Shown here in pieces: positions 5,787-9,492 of a stretch of 9,492 nt of DNA. Each line of letters begins with the position of its first letter. Position 1 is the first letter of the stretch. Origin of the DNA: JAAFHS01 sp031396505 (GTDB lineage: Bacteria; Pseudomonadota; Alphaproteobacteria; Rhodobacterales; Rhodobacteraceae); NCBI GenBank assembly GCA_031396505.1, contig JANNKX010000112.1, positions 1-9,492 on the forward strand, written 5' to 3'. A program made the position numbers and the translations under genes. The notes beneath the pieces are model-generated. The model did not search any database, had not been told where the DNA came from, and worked only from the letters and a program-made list of their open reading frames with translations.

Positions 5787-7384
5787 CGACGACGGGCGCA
5801 GATATTGTGGGACAGGCGCTTGCGGCGGCCGGGGCGAGCCATGCGTTTGGCATTCCGGGGGGCGAAGTTCTGGCGGTGATTGACGGAATGGACCGGGCGG
5901 GCATCCAGTTCACACTGGTCAAGCACGAAAACGCGGGCGGATTTTTTGCTGAAGGGTTGTGGCATGTGACCGGGGCGTTGCCGGTGCTGGTTGCGACGCT
6001 GGGGCCAGGGGTGGCCAATGCGGTGAACGTGGTGGCAAACGCGATGCAGGACCGTGTGCCGTTGATTTTCGTGACGGGCTGCGTTGATGCGACCGAGGCA
6101 GAGACCTATACGCATCAGGTGTTTGACCATCAAGCCATGCTGCGTCCGGTTGTGAAGGCGAGCTTTCGGGTGGCGGCGGGGGCGATTGGGGCGACGATGG
6201 CCAAGGCGATTGCCATTGCCACATCCGGGCAACCGGGGCCGGTGCATATTGACGTCCCGATTGGCGTGGCCGAGGCGGTGACGCATGAGGCAGCCCCGGT
6301 TCTGGCGGCACCGACGCGGGCGGGACTGCCTGCCGGGCGCGATCTGGCAACAGCATTGGCGGCATTGGTGGGGGCAAACAGGCCGCTGGCGATTGCAGGG
6401 GTGGACGCGGTGAACGAAGGGGCGGGGCCTGCGATCACGGCGTTTTGCCGCGAACATGGCATCCCGTTGATCACGACATACAAGGGCAAGGGGCTGATGC
6501 CAGAGACAGACCCGCTGTCACTGGGCGGGGCGGGACTGGCACCACGCGCGGACAAGGTTTTGGTGCCGTTGATTGCCGAAGCGGACGTGATTTTGCTGTT
6601 GGGGTATGACCCGATTGAAATGCGGATCGGCTGGCGCAATCTGTGGCGCAGCGATCAGACGGTGATCGAGGTGACGCCAGCGTTGCGCACGCACGGAATG
6701 CACAGGGTGGATGTGACGCTGCTGGGCAATCAGGCGGATACGCTGGCGGCACTGAAGCATGCAGCGCCGGGGCGATGGACGGGCGGGCAGATCGGTGCGG
6801 CGCGGGCAGCCTTGGCTGGAATGTTTATAGGGCCACAGGGCTGGGGTCCGCATGCGGTGTTTGCGACCCTGCGGCAGGTTTTGCCACCAGATACGATCGC
6901 AACAGCGGACAGCGGGGCACACCGGATTCTGGTCAGTCAGATGTGGACAAGCTTTGCGCCGCGCCAGATGTTCCAATCCACCGCACTGTGCACGATGGCC
7001 TGCGCGCTGCCTCTGGCGGCGGGGGCCAAGATGGGGCGACCGGATGTGCCGGTGATTGCGTTCATGGGGGATGCGGGGCTGGAAATGGGCGCGGGCGAGT
7101 TGGCGACGTTGCGTGATTTGCGGCTGCCGGTGATTTTGTGCGTGCTGGTGGATGAAAGCCTTGCGTTGATCGAGTTGAAGCAACGCGGCAGTCAGCGCAA
7201 GAACCTTGGCGTTGATTTCGGTGGTACGGATTTTCCTGCACTGGCGCGGGCGTTTGGCGGCGTGGGCGTGTGGGTGGATGACCGAGATACGCTGCGGGTT
7301 GAGGCGGTGGCGGCGATGCAGCGCGACACATTCACCCTGATTGCGGCGCGGATTTCAAAGGGCGCGTATGATGGGGCGTTTTAA
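5783..7384 (+). CDS. Thiamine diphosphate-dependent enzyme, acetolactate synthase-like
   Basis: 533-aa member of the ALS/oxalyl-CoA decarboxylase/2-hydroxyacyl-CoA lyase superfamily, which makes or breaks C-C bonds next to a carbonyl using ThDP and Mg2+. Seen: N-terminal PYR domain about 1-170 with AFGIPGGEVL (21-30) and the cofactor-activating Glu E49 in VKHENAGGFFAEG; a central domain about 185-320; and a C-terminal PP domain about 355-530 with ADSGAH and the ThDP motif starting GDAGLEMG (G429, D430). The usual Asn-Asn at the motif's far end reads V456-D457, followed by ESLALIELKQ, a pattern of some ALS-like decarboxylases. A regulatory small subunit gene is not present, so a biosynthetic ilvB role is unlikely. 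GGAG at 5772-5775 serves the start, inside the CoA-transferase gene's end. The 4-bp overlap implies coupled synthesis. Options include a 2-keto acid decarboxylase, a 2-hydroxyacyl-CoA lyase, or an oxalyl-CoA decarboxylase-like enzyme. Substrate not determined. Confidence 0.88.
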   Translation: MTTTGADIVGQALAAAGASHAFGIPGGEVLAVIDGMDRAGIQFTLVKHENAGGFFAEGLWHVTGALPVLVATLGPGVANAVNVVANAMQDRVPLIFVTGCVDATEAETYTHQVFDHQAMLRPVVKASFRVAAGAIGATMAKAIAIATSGQPGPVHIDVPIGVAEAVTHEAAPVLAAPTRAGLPAGRDLATALAALVGANRPLAIAGVDAVNEGAGPAITAFCREHGIPLITTYKGKGLMPETDPLSLGGAGLAPRADKVLVPLIAEADVILLLGYDPIEMRIGWRNLWRSDQTVIEVTPALRTHGMHRVDVTLLGNQADTLAALKHAAPGRWTGGQIGAARAALAGMFIGPQGWGPHAVFATLRQVLPPDTIATADSGAHRILVSQMWTSFAPRQMFQSTALCTMACALPLAAGAKMGRPDVPVIAFMGDAGLEMGAGELATLRDLRLPVILCVLVDESLALIELKQRGSQRKNLGVDFGGTDFPALARAFGGVGVWVDDRDTLRVEAVAAMQRDTFTLIAARISKGAYDGAF

Positions 7385-7556
7385 GGCACTGTGACAGGTG
7401 GTACGTCATGTTGCCTGAAAACCGTCGCTCGCCCGGAGATTGTGCTGCAATATTCATCTGTTCGGAATGAACTCTTTGTGAATTGCGGTTTCGTGAGTTG
7501 AAAGTTTGGGCTCTGCAGGGTCATGGCTACGGTGTATCACGCGGAGAATTTGAGAG
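7385..7556. other. Intergenic gap between the ThDP and TPR genes
   Basis: 172 bp with lower GC than its flanks by eye (short AT-rich stretches around 7450-7510), consistent with a promoter region for the TPR gene. A TTGAAA at 7498-7503 could be a -35 box, but no good -10 lies 16-18 nt downstream. No strong terminator hairpin follows the ThDP stop. I see no small gene. Confidence 0.4.
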
Positions 7557-8903
7557 ATGACGGGCGTTTCTGATCTGAGCGGGATGCAACTGTCCCTTGA
7601 CGCGGGGCAGGCCCCGCTATGGGACAAGACGATTACGGGCATCCTGTCACACGCGGCATCGACGGGGCCGGACCTGAACAGCGTGATTGCCGCAGCACCG
7701 GATTTTGCACTGGCACAGGCGATCCGCGGGATTTCGTGCCTGCTGCTGGGGCGCAAGGAAATGGTTGTCGTTGCGCGCGGTGCGCTGGTTGCGGCCCGCG
7801 CGGCGGCGATGCGGTCAACGCCGACGCGGCGCGAGATGGCGTTTGTCGATGCGCTGGATGACTGGTTGAACGGCCATCCGTCTGCAGCCGCGCGCCGGAT
7901 GCAAGCGGTGATGGCCGAACACCCGCGCGATGCACTGGCGATGAAGATGGTGCAGGCGATCCATTTCGTGATGGGACGGCCGCAAGAAATGCGCACGTCG
8001 GTTGAACAGGTGTTGCCGCATTGGGACGACCATCCGGCGCGCGGCTATATCCTTGGCTGCCATGCCTTTACGCTGGAGGAAACGGGCGAATATGTACGGG
8101 CGGAACGCACCGGCAAGGAAGGCGTAGCGCTTGCCCCGTTGGACGCGTGGGGCCTGCACGCGGTGGCGCATGTCTATGACATGACAGGCCGGGCGAAAGC
8201 GGGCCTGGAATGGCTTACCGGGCGTGAGTCGTCGTGGATGCATTGCAACAACTTTCGCTTTCACGTCTGGTGGCACCGTGCCCTGATGTATCTGGACCTG
8301 GGGCAGTTCGATGCGGCCCTTGACCTGTACGACCGCGAGGTGCGGGCCGACAAGACGGACGACTATCGGGATATTTCCAACGCGGCATCGCTGCTGTCGC
8401 GGCTGGAAGGCGAAGGCATCGACGTCGGGCAGCGCTGGGATGAGCTTGCAGACCTTTCGGAAGGGCGCGCGACGGATGGCTGTCTTGCATTTGCCGATCT
8501 GCATTACCTTTTGTCGCTGATTGGCGGCGAAAGGGATGCAGCGGCGGCGCAGTTGGTGTCACACATGGCGCAGGCGCGCGCGGATCAGGGCGAATCGCAG
8601 CGCATCATATCGCATCCCGGATTGCAGGTGGCGAACGGGCTGCAGGCCTTTGCGGCGGGCGAATACGCGCAAGCCTGGCTGCACTTGCAGCATTCGCGGG
8701 CGGATCTTCGCCAGATTGGTGGCAGCCATGCGCAACGCGATGTTTTTGCACGGATTACCATTGAGGCTGCGTTGCGGGGCGGCTATGTGGATGCTGCAGA
8801 AGCATTGCTGCGAGAGCGAACACTTCAGCGGGCTGGCTGTATGGACGGTTACACGCAAAGGCGGCTTGAACTGGTGATGTCTGCGCGGGAACGGGCGATC
8901 TAA
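7557..8903 (+). CDS. TTC38-family tetratricopeptide repeat protein
   Basis: 448-aa soluble all-helical protein resembling the TTC38 (tetratricopeptide repeat protein 38) family, found in bacteria and animals and of unknown biochemical function. Seen: helical pairs through the whole length with TPR-like spacing, the hallmark block LDAWGLHAVAHVYDMTGR (195-212), HVWWHRALMYLDLGQFDAAL (236-255), GIDVGQRWDELADL (287-300), DLHYLLSLIGG (314-324) and GGSHAQRDVF (388-397), in the order I recall for TTC38. No signal peptide or membrane helix is visible. The His-rich conserved patches (H201, H205, H236, H240) are unusual for a pure scaffold. ATG 7557 is preceded by GGAG (7543-7546) at 10 nt. The opgC-like gene starts 42 bp after its stop, so the two may be cotranscribed. 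It lies 172 bp after the ThDP gene, in a gap without a clear terminator or promoter. Confidence 0.85.
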   Translation: MTGVSDLSGMQLSLDAGQAPLWDKTITGILSHAASTGPDLNSVIAAAPDFALAQAIRGISCLLLGRKEMVVVARGALVAARAAAMRSTPTRREMAFVDALDDWLNGHPSAAARRMQAVMAEHPRDALAMKMVQAIHFVMGRPQEMRTSVEQVLPHWDDHPARGYILGCHAFTLEETGEYVRAERTGKEGVALAPLDAWGLHAVAHVYDMTGRAKAGLEWLTGRESSWMHCNNFRFHVWWHRALMYLDLGQFDAALDLYDREVRADKTDDYRDISNAASLLSRLEGEGIDVGQRWDELADLSEGRATDGCLAFADLHYLLSLIGGERDAAAAQLVSHMAQARADQGESQRIISHPGLQVANGLQAFAAGEYAQAWLHLQHSRADLRQIGGSHAQRDVFARITIEAALRGGYVDAAEALLRERTLQRAGCMDGYTQRRLELVMSARERAI

Positions 8904-8945
8904 CGGCCTCCGTATCCCGGAAACGGCCTGTAAAAGCGAGCGTTA

Positions 8946-9492
8946 ATGCCCACGATGTTGTCTGAAAAAACCATCTCGACTGCGAAAGCCCCGCGCGATC
9001 TGCGGCTGGACTTCTTTCGCGGTCTGGCGATGTACATCATCCTTTTTGCGCATATCACCAACAATCCTTGGACCTTGTGGATTCCTGCGCGGTTCGGATT
9101 TTCGGACGCGACGGAGATTTTCGTGTTCTGTTCGGGCATGGCTTCGGCGATTGCCTTTGGCGCGGTGTTTTCCATGGCGGGCTGGTGGCTGGGTGCTTTG
9201 CGCATCATGCATCGCATGTGGCAGGTGTATTGGGCGCATCTGGGCGTGTTTTTCATGACGCTGCTGTGCATGGTCGCGCTGCACAAGACCGGCTGGTTTG
9301 AAGCGAATTACATTGCAGCCTTGAACCTGTATCCATTCCTGAACAGCACGGGAAACAACCTTATCGGGTTGCTGACGCTGACGTATGTGCCGAATTACTT
9401 TGATATCCTGCCGATGTATCTGGTCATTCTGGGGATGATCCCTTTTGTCATGCTGATGGCGCAGGTGCATGTGTTGTTGCCGCTGATGGCAA
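8946..9492 (+). CDS. opgC: OpgC-like membrane protein, 5' part (runs off the right edge)
   Basis: The visible 182 codons encode the N-terminal half of an OpgC-domain protein, a polytopic inner-membrane acyltransferase. OpgC in Rhodobacter sphaeroides succinylates osmoregulated periplasmic glucans. Seen: a short cytoplasmic N terminus, then RDLRLDFFRGLAMYIILFAHI (17-37) with the acyltransferase-like DFFRG and H36; FGFSDATEIFVFCSGMASA (50-68), the most typical OpgC block; further hydrophobic segments at about 66-85, 96-113 and 136-148; and NYFDILPMYLVILGMIPF (150-167). The frame stays open to the last base, so the gene is cut by the window rather than truncated. ATG 8946 is chosen; ATG 8955 is equally possible, since only a weak GCGAG precedes both. 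I assume the OpgC family with good confidence, but its substrate could be another glycan, since several OpgC-domain paralogues occur in Rhodobacterales and no opgG/opgH is in view. Confidence 0.82.
   Translation, partial: MPTMLSEKTISTAKAPRDLRLDFFRGLAMYIILFAHITNNPWTLWIPARFGFSDATEIFVFCSGMASAIAFGAVFSMAGWWLGALRIMHRMWQVYWAHLGVFFMTLLCMVALHKTGWFEANYIAALNLYPFLNSTGNNLIGLLTLTYVPNYFDILPMYLVILGMIPFVMLMAQVHVLLPLMA

Noticed and set aside
5783..7384. ilvB-type biosynthetic acetolactate synthase large subunit
   Set aside because: There is no ilvH-like small subunit, the neighbour is a CoA-transferase, and the metal motif differs from the NN form.
8903..8930. Direct repeat ACGGCCT (8903-8909 and 8924-8930) and a small CCGT/ACGG hairpin between the TPR and opgC-like genes
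   Set aside because: Seven-bp copies and a 4-bp stem are within chance for this base composition.
8943..9470. A 175-codon minus-strand frame opposite the opgC-like gene
   Set aside because: His/Arg/Gln-rich antisense shadow of a clear membrane protein gene.

Overview
The window looks like chromosomal DNA of a GC-rich alphaproteobacterium, most likely Rhodobacterales (Roseobacter/Rhodobacter group). This rests on overall protein flavour: a ZapE of alphaproteobacterial type, a DEAD-box helicase with a DbpA-type RNA-binding domain and a long Lys-Pro-Tyr tail, a TTC38-like TPR protein and an OpgC-type membrane protein. GC content is high throughout by eye, and no phage, IS, tRNA, rRNA or CRISPR signal is visible.

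Layout, left to right: (1) zapE on the plus strand (32-1132). (2) A 30-bp convergent gap that can form a hairpin. (3) A DEAD-box RNA helicase on the minus strand (1163-3574), whose last ~190 codons are an imperfect tandem repeat rich in KPY motifs. (4) A 365-bp divergent intergenic region (3575-3939) with several short hairpins and a near-palindrome. (5) A secreted YHS-domain protein (3940-4461). (6) An 80-bp gap dominated by a long GC-rich hairpin. (7) A class III (CaiB/BaiF) CoA-transferase (4542-5786), overlapping by 4 bp (8) an acetolactate-synthase-like ThDP enzyme (5783-7384). (9) A 172-bp gap. (10) A TTC38-family TPR protein (7557-8903). (11) The 5' part of an opgC-like membrane acyltransferase gene (8946 to the right edge).

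Functionally, zapE and the helicase are housekeeping genes (division/envelope stress and RNA remodelling). The CoA-transferase and ThDP enzyme are translationally coupled and probably serve one catabolic or detoxification route: activation of an organic acid as a CoA thioester and ThDP-dependent C-C cleavage or condensation. The layout resembles the formyl-CoA transferase/oxalyl-CoA decarboxylase pairing, but the family flavours differ (SUGCT-like transferase, ALS-like ThDP enzyme), so the substrate is open. This pair is the best candidate for an undescribed pathway. The TPR protein and opgC-like gene are close enough to be cotranscribed. Everything else is ordinary, and I saw no clear new defence, mobile or RNA system.
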